20,240 nt of DNA, taken from contig JAHZFC010000023.1 of the NCBI GenBank assembly GCA_019421525.1, positions 1 through 20,240 on the forward strand, given 5' to 3'. Below are positions 19,523 through 20,240 of this stretch, piece by piece. The translations under genes and the position numbers were made by a program. A model generated the notes under the pieces. That model worked only from the letters and a program-made list of their open reading frames with translations. It made no database searches and was not told where the DNA came from. The stretch is from Clostridiales bacterium (GTDB lineage Bacteria > Bacillota > Clostridia > Oscillospirales > Oscillospiraceae). Every line of letters begins with the position of its first letter. Position 1 is the first letter of the stretch.

Positions 19523-20240
19523 ATGGGCAAGAACATCATCAAACGTGCGGCAGGTATCCTGGTCATCCCGGTGGTCTGCTTCATCGCGGCAAATATCTTG
19601 TGCGCGGCCTTCGGCACGGGACTGTTCATCAACGGCCTGTCCGTATCCACGTTTACCTATGGCCTGGCCTATCTGTCGCTGGTGGCCTTTGCCGTGTCCA
19701 TCAACCTCCATTCGGGGCGGTTCGACTTCTCGGTGAGCAGCATCATCATCCTGTCCTCCACGGTGGTCATCATGCTGGCCTGCGCCGGGGTGGATAACAT
19801 GGCGCTGCTGCTGCTGGCGGGCGTGGGCACCGGGGCGGCGGCCGGTGCGCTGTCCGGCGGGCTGTACTTGGTGCTGCGTCTGCCGCCCATGATCACCTCC
19901 CTGGGCGTGGCCCTGCTGCTGGAGGCGGTCGCATACATCGTGGCCGGGGGCAGCGAGAGCAACAGTGTGGTCACCCGCCAGCCGGAGGTGTCCGATCAGA
20001 TGCGGCGGTTCATCGGCTCCAACGGTGGATCTGCGGTGTGGCTGTTCCTGATCCTGTTTACCGCCCTGGCCCTGATGATCGTCATTTTCCACTATACCAA
20101 GTTCGGCTATGACTACCGGGCCCTCCAGAGCGGCCAGCAGATCGCCGTCAACACCGGCGCCAATGAGTACGCCAACGCCTTTGCCTGCTATGTCATCGCC
20201 GGTATGCTGGCGGGGGCTGCGGGGATGCTCTTCGGCTGCC
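19523..20240 (+). CDS. Sugar ABC transporter permease 2 (RbsC-like), 3' end cut by the window
   Basis: The first 239 residues of a second BPD_transp_2-family permease; the frame is open to the last base. It starts MGKNIIKRAAGILVIP with AAAGGGG about 9 nt before the ATG at 19523. The family loop reads HSGRFDFSVSS where GGIDLSVG is usual, and the later cytoplasmic loop QIAVNTGANEYANAFACYV corresponds to the GGN-x-AA coupling loop. About six to seven hydrophobic segments are visible. It differs clearly from permease 1 in sequence, so it is not a duplicate copy; the pair is likely a heterodimer. It is separated from the binding-protein gene by 150 bp with two GC stem-loops, so its expression may be lower. 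Confidence 0.9.
   Translation, partial: MGKNIIKRAAGILVIPVVCFIAANILCAAFGTGLFINGLSVSTFTYGLAYLSLVAFAVSINLHSGRFDFSVSSIIILSSTVVIMLACAGVDNMALLLLAGVGTGAAAGALSGGLYLVLRLPPMITSLGVALLLEAVAYIVAGGSESNSVVTRQPEVSDQMRRFIGSNGGSAVWLFLILFTALALMIVIFHYTKFGYDYRALQSGQQIAVNTGANEYANAFACYVIAGMLAGAAGMLFGC

Overview
The window reads as chromosome of a GC-rich gut Clostridium-type Firmicute, probably an Oscillospirales (Flavonifractor/Lawsonibacter/Oscillibacter-like) bacterium. The reasons are the GC- and CTG/GGC/ACC-rich codon use, AAGGAGG-type ribosome binding sites, a lipoprotein and Sec signal style typical of Clostridia, and a conjugation module closely resembling the CD1108-CD1112 block of Clostridioides conjugative transposons. 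No tRNA, rRNA or CRISPR array was seen.

Region 1 (1-7401) is part of an integrative conjugative element on the + strand: the C-terminal end of a TrbL/VirB6-like channel protein, a PrgI-like inner-membrane protein, a VirB4 ATPase, a CD1108-type NlpC/P60 cell-wall hydrolase and a DUF6017-type winged-helix protein. A roughly 1-kb cargo block interrupts the operon between TrbL and PrgI. It holds two minus-strand genes (a MntA-type nucleotidyltransferase and a small membrane protein) and a run of back-to-back stem-loops including a four-helix cloverleaf. The PrgI gene has lost its normal start codon (ATA where ATG is expected), and the genes usually found after CD1108 are missing, so the element looks decayed or rearranged.

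Region 2 (7402-8138) is a junction holding the C-terminal half of a broken LysR regulator (frameshift in a six-G run) and an AT-rich promoter region.

Region 3 (8139-20240) is a carbohydrate-uptake island. It contains an AraC regulator, a secreted GH43-like glycosidase with a copper-amine-oxidase-type stalk and a discoidin-like C-terminus, a metallo-beta-lactamase-fold hydrolase in an operon with a large AraC-GH39 fusion regulator, and, divergent from that regulator, a CUT2 (ribose/xylose-type) ABC transporter: double ATPase, permease 1, substrate-binding lipoprotein, permease 2 (runs off the window). The simplest model is that the GH43 enzyme trims a xylan/arabinan-type glycan outside the cell, the transporter imports the released sugars, and the AraC proteins sense sugar and switch the promoters in the AT-rich intergenic regions.

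The most unusual observation is that the substrate-binding lipoprotein appears to be circularly permuted: the part resembling the C-terminal lobe of ribose-binding protein comes first and the N-terminal lobe second. The partner ATPase has one intact and one degenerate composite ATP site, and the AraC-GH39 regulator has Asn where GH39 enzymes carry the catalytic acid/base Glu.
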